From contig MZZL01000106.1 of NCBI GenBank assembly GCA_002749535.1, positions 25,744-89,743 on the forward strand: a DNA stretch of 64,000 bases, in the 5' to 3' direction. The stretch is from Apophysomyces variabilis. Taxonomy: Eukaryota > Mucoromycota > Mucoromycetes > Mucorales > Mucoraceae. Below, piece by piece: positions 25,701-44,770 of the stretch; position 1 is the stretch's first letter, and the number at the start of each line of letters is the position of its first letter. A program made the position numbers and the translations under genes. Under the pieces are notes generated by a model. The model saw only the letters and a list, made by a program, of their open reading frames with translations, ran no database searches and was not told where the DNA came from.

Positions 25701-26727
25701 AGCTAGTCCAGTTGGTATTGATGTCATGGAATGATCATTTTCGACTCAAAAAACGACGTCCCAAAAGGGCTTGGGCGCACGAGGCTTTGTACGGCCCATA
25801 TGTCGAGAACAAATGTACGAAACATGGTTTTGGGATAAAAACCCATATTCGGGATCGTTTATTTTTGTCCTGTCGTTGTGAGTTTGTAGAAGACGTTGTT
25901 AAAGCTCAACAGTCGGTGCAGCAAGTACAAATGGACAAGATATCTTCTCTCGGAAAGCATGTGAAGGAAGAATGTTTTTTAAAACCACCGCCTTTCCGTC
26001 TCTATCATGCGGTTGTTGGAAAGATCAAACAACGATAAGTAACACAATCACTTACTGTGTCGCTTTATCACTGATCGATGTCCGAACCAGCAAAGACATC
26101 TCGAACATACAGTCAGTGACCATTTGCGCTTTCTTGTCGATCAAATTCAAGATAGTATTTCTGTCTGATGGACTCAGGTCCTTCCTTAGCAGATGTTTTA
26201 CCATCATCGTACAGGTTCTTATATCTGACTCCTGTTTCGTAGTTTTTTCTTCGTCTTGTTCCTCTTTTTTCTTTGCATGCTCTTCATACGTTTGACAGGC
26301 CTTGTCATATAAACTGTCGATGTTGTTATCGATGAATTCGTGCCAGACCGTGCTGACATCAATCCCATTAGACTGCAAAGCTTTTTGAATCTGTAAAGAT
26401 TCGATTGCCGCAGAACTTTCTCCTGATTCCTGAATGTCTTTGTTCCATTTATCGGCGGTTCCTTGATAGATACCGCGATATCCACGTTTAGCTTTTTCCA
26501 CATCGATAACAGTTTTACAGACATCCTCGAGTGGAAGGAGGGAAGCTTTTTCTTTTTCTTTACGAGTAGGCGATTTTATTTGATTAGCCAATATTTTAAG
26601 CAGCCTTGCTTCAAATTCACTGGTGACATATTCAAGACTTGTCGTAGCATCCACCTTTTCTCTCGACTGGTGAGGCCGTTGGACCGATTTGTCATGAAGT
26701 TTTGCCATTGGAATTTTTGGTAGCATA
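22752..26727 (-). pseudogene. Fanzor-like (eukaryotic TnpB-related) element gene, catalytic motifs lost
   Basis: Several minus-strand exons form one protein-like chain. They run from an N-terminal helical part (26727-26056, MAKLHDKSVQRPHQSREKV...), through a Lys/Arg-rich piece whose intron joins GKHEK to CENKSSVATLDW at about 25440-25510, to a 374-residue frame (25233-24109) with an acidic insert. After a frame change near 24110 come exons with FSGTDYGVVTMSESV (RuvC-I-like Asp) and FKITAKQIDD. The C-terminal exon has RRGGKKL, NEFRYFQLCPY, VICTNSEC and GRGQNAALNIAL. This order matches RuvC plus zinc-finger (TBD) nucleases of the Fanzor/TnpB/Cas12 superfamily. The signature Asp of RDxNAA is Gly, the glycine-aspartate before GTG..GSRIKGH-type sequence is lost, and one zinc cysteine (CPYG for CPxC) is missing. 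RNA-guided nuclease activity is therefore unlikely. It could also be a domesticated, catalytically dead protein. Confidence 0.6.
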
Positions 26728-26742
26728 AAGAGAGGCAGACTG

Positions 26743-26760
26743 CAAAAAAAAAAAAAAAAA
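26743..26760. repeat. Poly(A) tract upstream of the Fanzor-like gene
   Basis: An 18-bp A run on the plus strand lies directly before the presumed first exon of the minus-strand Fanzor-like gene, within its presumed 5' flank. Confidence 0.7.
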
Positions 26761-27375
26761 GGGCGATGGGAAGGAAAGGGAAAAAGAGCCTTCTGTGTAT
26801 ATAAAAAAGTAAGAAACCCCAAGAAATAAGCGAAACTCTGATTAATTCTTTTATGTGATAGATAATTGTTCTACTTGGATATCTATGATAGAGCGCGGAT
26901 AATGCGCCGGTTGGGATGGTTACTAACATATTTTGTAAAATCTGAACGATTGGTGATGATAAGTGGTTCTTCTCACTTTGCTATTCTGTGTCCACCGGTG
27001 CCTCAGTAGCACATAGATAGAATAGAATGTTAATGTGTTAACCAAATCTGAATGATAATTACAGCCAATACATTCACGGAAGAGTCTGGAGTGATCAGCA
27101 AGACCTACCGCTATTAAAACAAAATGGTGGAGATATATCTTAAAGCATATGAGTCACGAAAAATAAGGTTCGGAAGTTCAAAGGAAGTAGAAAATTCTCC
27201 AAGCAAGAATATAAATTTCATACACGAGTTAGTAGACATGACTGGTTTTGCTTTATCACCCAACCACCTTTCTGTTCTTATAGTGCCACTTACTTGAATA
27301 CACCATAACATAATAAGAGCATACTAGTTTGTTCTCATGTTTATCTTAAAACTTGGCAAGATTTGGACTACTTAC

Positions 27376-27483
27376 ATTGGGGATTCTTCTTTCTAGTTGG
27401 CGCAAAAGGCGAAGGTTGCCGAAGAGAAGACGAAAGATGTGGTTCACACCCAACCCTGCTTCTTCCATCGTTTCTTCTGACAT
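27376..27483 (-). other. Possible orphan first coding exon
   Basis: ATG 27481-27483 opens 36 codons (MSEETMEEAGLGVNHIF then LLFGNLRLLRQLERR) ending exactly at a good 5' splice site, GTAAGT. Composition looks like a real helical protein start. No continuing exon was found before the Fanzor-like gene at 26727, although it could conceivably be an upstream exon of that gene. Confidence 0.25.
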
Positions 27484-28134
27484 CTCCCCTCCCCCCAAAA
27501 GAAATCGATTGTAGTGCGTCTTTCAAGATATGAGTTGAGATGGATGAAGGAGTTTTTCACTTTATATTATTTTTTCTACGAATAAAGCGCAGTTTTGGGG
27601 GATTGTACCACATCTGGAGTTGGAGCAGAGGCAACCAGACTTAGCGTAGGAACGAACGTTAAGGTATCATATCCGCTGGCGCAAAAGTACTTTTTGGTTG
27701 ACGCAAATTACCTTGCAAGAACCAGTAAAATATTCAAACCATAAGTGGCTCCGATGCCTTCCATATCCGGGCCGGACTATAAGGATCTCAATAAGTTCCA
27801 ACTGAACAGGATGTGCAACGCAAATAGGTCCATATGTCACATTGGCACAGGTGTGGACTGAACATTGGTTCTGCTCCTGTGCCGGTTGCCTCCATTCGTA
27901 CCTTCGATGTGGTAATGGCGATCAATTACAAAATTCCGCGAGCAGTTACAGATGAAAATAAGTTTATTTGTCTCAAATGAGCACAGGATGGAAGTATCAT
28001 ATATCTGCTCGAGACAGATCAACTATGTGTGGAAATTAAAAAGCCCTGACGGGGCGTCAAGGGAAAAAGGCAGAGGCAAGATGGGTTTGTAACTATTCTA
28101 TCATGGGAATAGGTAAGAGAGGGTAGGCAAGAGC

Positions 28135-28400
28135 TTAATTGGCGGTGTTAAGCCATGCTAGGAAGTCTTGGGAGGGAGGCAGTGAGGCGGAGGCAGACTG
28201 GCCGCGAGCAGCTATAGCAAAACTCTGCAAACATAAAAGAAAGCAATGAAGTATGCCGAAGATGGTTCAGAACATTGCAATTGGTTAAAAACCGAAGTAC
28301 AATAACTTTGGTGAAGCAGAAGATGAGTACTTACTCACACCATTGGAAGAGCCTAGCGAATTGTTCACCACAGTCAACAACCCTAAAAGAAGCAATGAAA
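28135..28400 (-). pseudogene. Orphan 3' exons of an unidentified minus-strand gene
   Basis: Two joined pieces read in frame: a short upstream exon ending VVNNSLGSSNG at a GTGAGT donor (28333-28338), and a terminal exon 28224-28135 reading SFAIAARGQSASASLP then PSQDFLAWLNTAN and a TAA stop. The sequence has the look of a conserved C-terminus, but no 5' exons are visible because upstream sequence is occupied by a plus-strand frame and repeat B. I infer a truncated gene copy; I cannot name the family. Confidence 0.3.
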
Positions 28401-28517
28401 GTGGCGAGGATAATATTATTATCGTATCCGTCGAAAGATACAAAGCAAAAAACCATGATAGAATGCAATTGCAAAAGATCATGGCATACAGTCAATGGCA
28501 ACAGTTTAAAGCGGAAC

Positions 28518-28640
28518 TACAATAAGCTGAAAAAAGCAGTTACTTCTAAACTAAACATCTCCTTTGATAGTTATATACATATATACTTCAACATGGTATT
28601 TAAATTTTGATTGCCCATATGCAATTCGATCCTATACCTT
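28518..28640 (+). repeat. Dispersed repeat B, copy 2
   Basis: Second copy of the ~125-bp repeat described at 19087-19215, sharing TACAATAAG, AAAAAAGCAGT and TTAAATTTTGATT in the same order. Confidence 0.5.
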
Positions 28641-30065
28641 ATGTTATAATGTATGTTCTATGTGAGATTTTAACAGAAAGAAACAGGAGATAGAAGATTC
28701 CGTAAGACCTTGAAGTAGTTTACGAAAAAGATATATCAAAATCTTTTCTATCTCTTAACTATTTAGTATACTCTGTTTAATGCGAATCAGATATTGTAAT
28801 AGTAGAAGATAAGACGTTTGTTCAATAATCTATAGTGTTTGTTCTCCGAGTTAGTCATGAAGACATAGTGATTGATCTTCGTTAATTAGCTCGTGTTCTG
28901 ATTTCGTCTATTATATATATATATGTATATCTTTGGCTGTGTAGCGTGAATAAAGACCCGGAATCGTAATTAAGCACTTGTAAATAGGCCATTCATGTTG
29001 GATCTGTGTTAGCTAGATGAATAAAAATAAGATACGGGTTTATTCTCGATACCACTCTCTTACATATCTACTTTATCTACATTATCTCAGGTATCATAAT
29101 GTGACTTTTAATAACGTTACATCACCAATCTTATCAACATACGTTCTCTACCGAAGATTTTAGAGAAGTATTTGACATAGAATCTCTGATAAAGATGATC
29201 TTATTATAGTTTAGCCATATTTAGGGTTGTTATCCTTTTGGATACAACACATATAAATAACTTTATTAAGTGCGCATATATCGACTAAGTACATATTGTA
29301 ATTAATCTCTTTCTAGTAATTAGTTTGTCTGCTATGAATCTCAACAGTTCCAACAATACAAAACACGATTGGCTCTAAAACCAAAGCGTGCCATAAAGAA
29401 ATAAGCGCTCTGCCGTCAGTGGCATTACACCACGCGAGTGATGCAGGAGGCTTGATTGTGCGTTCCTGATGATAAACTATCATTTCGCATGAATGGTCCA
29501 TATACTGGTAAAAATCAGCGCTCTGCAATATACTATTTTTTACATCGTAACCTCTTGAATTGATGGATATTATCATTGTAAAAAGAAAGAGCGCGTCTTT
29601 GCAAAAGTTGATTGAGCTGGTGAGATTAGTATGAACTAACAAGCTATATTACTAAAGTTTTAGTTGCCTAACAAAACAATGATGTGCCTGGTACAGATTA
29701 CTGAGATTTTTCTTTTGTATGAGCCTGATGGGCTAAGAATTTATTGCCGTCACATGTTCAACGAAAGGATTTGCCGGATGTGGAGATACACGAAGGATAA
29801 GATATACATATATTGAAGAGAAAAACAAAAAAGAGCATGAGAGAATGGAAACAGAAAATTAACACAACAAACAAAGGAAAGAAGGAAAAGAAAACGGCGC
29901 GTTTGACTATTGTCTACCTTGCATGGAGGTCAGTAGTTTGGTAACAGACAAGGCTACATATGTAGGTCTGAAAGGAACCGAGTCAAACGCAAAGGCTCAG
30001 TAGGCGGTGCGGATTACTGGTGCGTGTTGCATCATGATTAACTCACCTGACATCAACAGTGTAGT
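28641..30065. other. AT-rich region without recognised gene
   Basis: Low GC with TA-dinucleotide runs (for example at 28911-28930) and no coding signature in either strand. Confidence 0.45.
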
Positions 30066-30357
30066 AGTGCATGCTACAGATAAGTCTTTATGACCTTGTG
30101 TGCGGATTGGCCTGTATAGGCGACGATTAAGATAGCGATCTTTTGCACTTTATTTACTTGTACATTTACTCTCCGCGCACAGACGTTGTATATAAAGGCG
30201 GATCCTGAAATCTCAGGATCCTCACGTTTCTGATACTCTCAAAACTGTTACCATTCCTGACACACATCCCTCTACAGCGCTTCCTCGTCCTCGCCCCTTA
30301 TACTTACGCATCCGTTCTTCGTAAGTAGATAGCGACGTTGGCCATAGGCCGTGCTAT
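30066..30357 (+). repeat. Dispersed repeat A, copy 2 (promoter-like)
   Basis: About 290 bp nearly identical in layout to 62927-63222. It contains TTTATGACCTTGTGTGCGGA, a TATA-like GTATATAAA, a palindrome GGATCCTG-AAATCT-CAGGATCC, CAGCGCTTCCTC and a terminal TTGGCCATAGGCC. The fixed order of TATA-like box and downstream sequence suggests a mobile element end or LTR-like promoter, but no TG...CA ends or target duplications were identified. Confidence 0.7.
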
Positions 30358-30601
30358 AAAAGACAACATCAACATCCGCTTTGGAATTCTTAAAAAAGGG
30401 CACAAGTTGAAGGTTGATGTGACAGAGAAAAAAGCGGATTTGATAGAAATGACAGCAGATTTGCAAGAAATCCTACAACTGTTGGATGCAGATAACAACA
30501 GTGACGGAAGCGTGGCTCTACCAGTTTCGTCCACAGGAACAATCAAGCCACCTTATGAAACAAATACGCTGGGAAAGAAGCACGTCTTGAATGTTCGATA
30601 G
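30338..30601 (+). CDS. Small hypothetical ORF (87 aa) starting inside repeat A
   Basis: The frame starts within the last bases of repeat A and runs on into unique sequence. It is Lys/Asp-rich with a helical heptad-like stretch (LIEMTADLQEILQLLDADNN). If the TATA-like box of the repeat is used, this would be the first ORF of the transcript. No family is recognised, and it may be spurious. Confidence 0.2.
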   Translation: MAIGRAIKDNINIRFGILKKGHKLKVDVTEKKADLIEMTADLQEILQLLDADNNSDGSVALPVSSTGTIKPPYETNTLGKKHVLNVR

Positions 30602-31409
30602 TAGGCTAGTTGATGCTGTCAATTCGCTAAACTAACATATAGCATCGAAAACGGATAGTAGAAGCTGGGAATAAGTAGTGCAATGGGAGTAACTGCGATT
30701 GCCACAGCTTCGTTGCATTCGTTGTCAGCTAAAAGACATCTCAGTAAGTTTTGTCGACGTCGAACTTCTGATGAACCAGACGAAAACTTTCACATGATGA
30801 AAAGGCTCTTGATCCGCTTTACAACAATGACATATATCGGCAGTATCTGATCGTTGATGCCAATGACTCGATGGCACTTTTTGTCCTCTCCCATTCCAAA
30901 GTCGGACAGGATACATCAATGTAGGTTGCTGTTGCATTTACTTGGCTCGAAACTTCCCACCATGGCCTTTTGCCTTTTAGCCCCAATAATATTTACTGTG
31001 AGTTTAGCTATTTGTGCTTGTATATTATATGTTAGAAAAATGCTGACATGTAGTTCTGGTATAAGAATTTTGCAATGTGGCATTGACAGATACCTTCACG
31101 TTGTTACTGCTTTTGCGTATGCTGAATAATATTGAGGATGGCTTCTTTCACATCAACCAACTTTAAGCTTTCTTACTTATACCATCACACTTTCCATCAA
31201 AACTTTACTAGAACCCTGTGATTCCGTTCCTTCAATATTGTCAGTTGGTGTAAATGCATTTTTAATTTATGAAACAAACTGTTTACCAGTCTCAGCTTTC
31301 CGTTTGTGATTCGGAAACTCCCGTTATTTTTAAGTTGCGATCTGCACAATGGTTTTGTCCCTGTAAGGCACTAATCTGTTTCTCTATCTCTTCCCCGAAT
31401 TTTTGTAAG

Positions 31410-34400
31410 ATGGACCTCGACACCCAAATTCTACAAAATGTTTCAGAACCAGAAGCTGATGCCGAAGATTTTACGGAAACAACTCGCCAAGAGCCTCCAA
31501 CCAGAAGACAAAGAACTAGATATAGAACCTCCATCCTTCCGAATAATGGAGACAAGAAATATAGGATTAGGAGAGAACTAAACTTGTCAAAGTTTCTACA
31601 AAATGATTACCAGTACGTACGAGTATATATAGAGAGAGTATAATCATATATACAAGCTAATATACTTCAAATTATAGGTCAAGCTTCGCTCGTTGGCGGA
31701 GGATTACACTTTGGTTCGCCAAGACGCGATGAATCTGGTTTACTTGCACTTACGCCATGGGGTGGAACAGCGTGAGAATAGTCCAACCTTTTCTTTTCCG
31801 CCCATCATGGACAGCATTTTTTGGACAAGAGCATGCAGGATGGTCGGCGGCTCCTTGTCTCAGCCAGGACACGTAAGCGTCCAGTGATGGACTCTTACAT
31901 AAAGCTAATTTTTCCAACTTCACGACAGGAGACTTGGGAAAGGCATTTGCGGAAGACTTTCAATACATATTATGGCTGGCTAAGGAAAGATAGCGCTGGT
32001 AATTGTGTGTATCGTTTCGCATATTACTTGATTGAGGTCACTAAATGCTAACTCTTCTTGTCAAAGACTTTTACAACATTCCACGTACAGATGGTGCAAT
32101 GAGCTGTGCTCTTTGCTACATGGCTCCTGCCATAATACAAAGTAATTGTAAAACATATGTCCAGACAATTAAAGAAATGTTGAACAACTATTTTAGATAT
32201 GAGATATCATCTAGTACCAAATGTTCCAGTGTATCTGACATACGTCTTCTAACCCCTTTTTGCCAAATTGAAGAAGAGATCCGGCCGTGCTCTTCCTGGG
32301 GGAGGATCAAAGGCCCACGGTATGTCTTCCATCTGTTCCAGAAAGCTTTGGATATCTCGAATCCTCACTGTCACTGTCTATTAGCAAAGCGGGCGACGCG
32401 GCTTGTTATACATCATCGTCCGCTCCCGGAGGCACTGTGGCAGACAACACCATTCAGGGAAGAGGTTGTCGACTTCCATCAGTACATTGAGCATTTTAAG
32501 ACGATGATGCACTTACATCAGCCATAGGGTCCAGTACGATCTATACCATGAGTTTCTTGCGGATGTTGAGATTGAAAGGTCGATCCGGAAGACAAAGCAT
32601 CATGGAAACTATTCCCTAATATGATTGTATACTTGTACCGGTTACACGCGTATGCAAAGGAATTAGATGGAAAGCAGTGGTCTCTACTGCCTTTAGCCGG
32701 TAACCGCGTAGCTCATGTCAGTATAGATGGTCTTTGTCTATACAATATTTTTCGTGAAATTGTTGCCGAGGGAGGGCAATTGCCAGAGCTTCTGGTGCTA
32801 AATTTTTTTGGCAAGCTGGATATGCGATTTACTAACTGCTAATCTCATGAAAGAACGAAACTGAGCTGAGCACGCAAATTAGATTGAAAAACAGGTTCAT
32901 CTTGTTCATGCGTAATATGGGTATTCGGGAACGTTTCTGGGTGAGATTGTTCAACTTCGACCGTTGCCAAAAGAATCGACATCGCTGGAATTCGGACAGT
33001 AATAGTACCTTGTTAATATAGTCCCTCATTGCTCAACATCTGTATCATGTGCCTTTAATGCCGGCAGAGCCCCGTATGAAAATACATACTTCTTCACTAC
33101 GAACGGTGTGGCCGCCAATGCCCAATTTGAAACTCGCCGCCCTTGTATGTAATAAGGATATTACTTGGAAGAATTAAATGTTGATGTGCCTAATATAGAT
33201 CAGCTCCCTTCTTCGTCCAGGGATATCCGTTTGCTTCCCTGGAATCGCGATTTATCCCGCTGGACACGAGGCATATACTATTTGAATAAAAAATCCCGTC
33301 GGCCTGGGCAGAGAAATGCTTTTATGATCGAGGATTGTGGGCCATGATCCCGGTATGAGAGCAAGGACATGATAATGCGGTGTATATCTGCGACCTTTAT
33401 TGACATTGGCTTAGGGATTCGATCAATGTTTACTTGTGTGGATACGAACGAGTCCATGCGAGAACGCGCCTTTCGGGAATCACATACTGCCTCTGTAAGC
33501 AATGGCCAATATCAATGAGTCTGCAATTTGTTTTGGCTGAAAAGCTTAACCCATAAACCATAAGAAGCAGTCAATGTTCTCTTGGGTGAAGCAAAAAGAA
33601 CTCCAATGCCGCGAAAACGGCCGACATGGAAGCCGTATTACGATTTGTTGTCTGAACCCCCCGCAAAAGTGGCTAGTTTTGCAGAATTTCAACGATACAT
33701 TGGGGTCTATAGCATAATTCGGAATCGGTAATCCAGTAACGGAAGGCTTTAGCTTATGAATGCCATTAGGCTTCATAATTATACAAAATCATACTGTCAT
33801 CGTGAACGGCTGATCACAATGTCAAGGGTTCGGAAGGTAGCATGTCAGGTTTGGTGAACAAGATTGTCCATATGATAAAACCATGCGTAAGTCTGTCCAA
33901 TTGGTAACTTTCTTAACTTCCTTCTAGGATGATCATCCGATCAAAACGTCAAAATCCAACTGCAAAGAAAACCGTGATACCATGGAAAGGGATGATCGTC
34001 CTGTGATCATTGCGCATGGGGACACTGATATTCGAGCGGGTATGAAAGGTCATGCCGTGAACCTTTGAAGGTTTATTTTTTTTGTTTCATTGAGAAGATT
34101 CTTACAGAGAGATCATCCGCAGAAATTTCGTCGCGTTTTAGGTTACAAGGCACCTGTTTTGCTAGTCGATGAATACAATGCGAGCAAAGTCTGCTCCAGC
34201 TGTGATGAGACAACCGAAGAATATCGCACTGCTACTTTGCGGTGCCAACACAAGTATGGTAACCAATGCAAATGTACAGGCCTTCTTAAGAGTAGAGTCT
34301 ACTAGAACAAAGGTGCTTCGTCTTTACGGTGCTAAAAGAAAACGACGATACTGTCTCGACGCGGATGTTGTGGTAATGCATCACACCTCAGTATGCGAGG

Positions 34401-34620
34401 AAAGAATTCCTGTCCGTAAGTATTGTCTTATTGTAGTAGATGAAGAAGTACCAACGTTCTTTATTTTAGCACTTAATGATCCCAGAAGCATGGTGTATCC
34501 GATAGGGGGGCGCCAGACCACACATGCACAGGATGGTCCAACTACTGGCGCCGTGGTATGGCTTGTATTTATGGCATTATATACATAACTAATGAGTATT
34601 TGCGTGGCGGTTTTGAAATC
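31410..34620 (+). pseudogene. Second Fanzor-like (TnpB-related) gene relic
   Basis: A chain of plus-strand exon-like pieces starts at ATG 31410 (MDLDTQILQNVSEPEADAED) and includes helical N-terminal pieces around 31680-31880 (RQDAMNLVYLHLRHG), 32160-32525 and 32620-32842. A RuvC-I-like strand TFIDIGLGIRSMFTCVD lies at about 33390-33440, HGDTDIRAGMKGH near 34010-34050, and the characteristic VDEYNASKVCSSCD at about 34165-34205 with a following RCQHKYGNQCKC. A degraded end, WRRGMACIYGII, comes at about 34550-34590. The VDEYxxSKxCxxC block followed by more cysteines and a (R)Dx-N-A-type block is the RuvC-III/zinc region of Fanzor/TnpB proteins. The last motif has Gly where the catalytic Asp is expected, and stops interrupt several joints. 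It belongs to a different subfamily from the 22.7-26.7 kb relic. Confidence 0.5.
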
Positions 34621-34799
34621 GCTATGTTAACGCAGGAAAGAATATTAGGCGCACCCTCGTACGCTATATGGAAAGTGACCATGATCTCGGTTCGCGTCCG
34701 GAATCACTTCAACGGGGAACGCGTAACGAGCAAGAGCCTATGGATCCCGAGAATTAAAACGCGCCATGAATCATTTAAATACAATGAGATTGTATGAGC

Positions 34800-36784
34800 G
34801 ATAACAGACATCTTGCGCATATCACTTGTTCTTGTTTGTTCTATATAGCATGCAGAAAGAAATTTATACTTGCGTTTTGTCCTCCGGATTTTAATTAGCA
34901 TTTGCACCATTAGCATCTAAGTTTTACAGAGTCTCTCCGTTGCCTCGTTTGATACAGTTCCTTAGTAAAGCATTGCTGACATATATAAACGGAGCAATAG
35001 TTTGCCAAATGAGGAACATGGTTTTCTCAAGTTTTCGTTACATGGCCTTGTCTTTCATTTTTACTGTATCTCCGGAACTAACTGCTTGTTTAAGTGAATC
35101 CTTAATGGAAGAGTCATCGCCATATTGCTTTCCTGTAGTAGAAAGAGACATGCAGACTATCAGATTGAAATGGAAGATGATTTACTAATGCATCCTCAGA
35201 GGAGTTAGTTTGATAAACCATTTAAACACTTGAAAAGGTAATACCATTGTGCTCATTTTCCTGGATTTTGCATAAACTACTTGTTTCACAAATGTTGTCT
35301 ATTATGCGGTATAAGAACTGATCATTGTTTCTCACACGTTCCTTTTCTGTTACTTTACCTAGGGTCCCGTATTGTATTTATCTATAAACCCACTTGTACT
35401 CTAAGCAAATGGGTTTGTGCATTAACACAGGTTTGCATGCGTGTAGCTGCTCTTCCTGTCTATTTTATAGACGACAACGTGTAAAGCGATAACTAGGAGA
35501 GATTCATGAATGACCTGATGCCAGAGATGTCTCAGGTCACATCAGTAACTTTTTATAATTGGTCAAAAATTCCTCTTCTTCTTTTTCTCCATTTTTTTTG
35601 CTATCATTTTTGTTTCTTGCGCTTTTTGCTTCTCTTCACAGAGGATTTGATCATATAGCATGTCGTAGTCCATTTTCCGGCATTAAAAGCTTTTCAGTAT
35701 GTGATAGGTCTACTGCAGGATAAGTTTCTTGCAGTTAACTATTAGGGTCTGCAAGCGATACCTTTCTGAGGGGATCTATGGAAAATGCAAGTCTTATACT
35801 GATTGACTGACATTGATATATCAAGTTGATCTTGCCGCTTTTCAAGTGAGAATTCGTACATACATAAACTGCAGCTTATGCCATGCGTGTGAAGCAATTG
35901 ATAGGTTATATCGCATTTAGGGGTTCAACGTATTGATTAGGTCACTTTCCATATGTATTTCCCTGGAAGGCAAGGCACAAGATTGTATGGAAAATCTGAT
36001 AAACTTCATTACCGGTAGCTTTTTAAAGCTAGTTGTCAATTGACATTTCCCACCGGCTATTTCCTGCCTTTTCTCGAAATGTACAATTTAACCGTAAAAG
36101 GATGTATCGTATTTTCAAAAGGAACAATTAACTACAGCCTTCTCTTTATTTAGTGTTTCTGCAAACCGCTGCGAACGTTAAGCTGATTAAGATGCGCAAA
36201 CATAGTTAGTTGGCGCCTTCACAGCGGTTGGACTTAACTGGTGCTGTATTTTGGTAAGTATTCCTTTACTTTCATTTACCGTTTTTAATTTTTTTTTGTT
36301 TTTTAGCCTAGGATGATCACATTACAGGAGTCCTTCGTGTCTCGCAGCGATGGTCATACAATATCTGGGCGACACAGTGCAAGAACCGGTTAGGACCGTT
36401 CAATATTCACTTTTAAAGTGGCAAGGCAGTAGAAACCTGCCATTCAGCCCATCTGTTCAACATAGATTCGTGCCTGGGACCTTCTTTTCTTCAGCTGTTT
36501 AACACAGGGAGGCGTGGAATCTCCGGGAGTTCTAGGTAAGAAATTGATGCAGTTGATGTGATTGGCTGACGTTCTTTGTGCAAAAAAGTTGGTGACGTCT
36601 GGTGCAGATTACTGGTGCGAATAGACGGTCCCAGCAAGCGCGGTATCGACAATCTCCGCCGCCAATAGGCTCGCTCGTCGGAGCTCATGTTATGAAACAT
36701 ATACTTGCCCCACCGGAAGCCAGCTGCTTGTGCCTTAACATCTCGACGCAACATCTGTTTCGTTAACTTATCTGTTATATTAGT
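34800..36784. other. Intergenic region upstream of VMA1
   Basis: No gene was recognised. The 87-residue minus frame at 36491-36754 lies in what must be the VMA1 promoter/5' leader and is not supported. Confidence 0.4.
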
Positions 36785-39566
<2,782 letters not shown>

Positions 39567-39904
39567 ACTAAATAAAAAGCTGCGCTGAGGACGAGAAATG
39601 TCCTGTTTGTAAATGTAAAACCTCGCACTAGTTTTTCCATGCAATGTGAATTCTTTTAAGAATGCTTTGTGTTTTAACTATGAATTAACAAAATACTTGT
39701 TGATAGGTTTTGGCTACTGTTTGTGCAATGGCCTGGATTATATGAACTCGATAGTTAATTTTGATGTGCTCTGCTTTCAGATTTTGGTAATCTGACATTG
39801 TGCTGTCAAGGTAACCTATTTAGAAGTCAGTACTGAGGGACCTGGAAAAGCCTGTGCGGGAAATTGCTTTTTTGGGACGACTTTGCTTTCCACAGGCGTC
39901 AACC

Positions 39905-44580
<4,676 letters not shown>

Positions 44581-44582
<2 letters not shown>

Positions 44583-44586
44583 TAAA
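44581..44586 (+). promoter_or_regulatory. Poly(A) signal overlapping the TBCD stop codon
   Basis: AATAAA starts within the TAA stop of TBCD, implying a very short 3' UTR. The next gene starts 189 bp downstream. Confidence 0.5.
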
Positions 44587-44636
44587 AGACTTTGTATGTC
44601 GCTTGGCAGTTAGAGGGATGAAATAATGGGCCGAGT

Positions 44637-44675
44637 CACACACACAGAGAGAGAGTGTGTGTGTGTGAGAGAGAG
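44637..44675 (+). repeat. Compound CA/GA/TG microsatellite with hairpin potential
   Basis: A (CA)n tract at 44637-44646 and a (TG)n tract at 44656-44667 are complementary and separated by GAGAGAGAG. A hairpin could form in the transcript leader of the BMT5-like gene or in the TBCD 3' end. Confidence 0.7.
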
Positions 44676-44770
44676 GGACGTTCTTCTTCTCACCAAGGGC
44701 AACCCTTCCAGTGGCTTGGTGCCAACTTTTCCTTCCTTTTTGTTTCCTACTTTCCTTAATACTGTTGAAC

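Noticed and set aside
36491..36754. 87-residue minus ORF before VMA1
   Set aside because: No family motif; it lies in the VMA1 5' flank.
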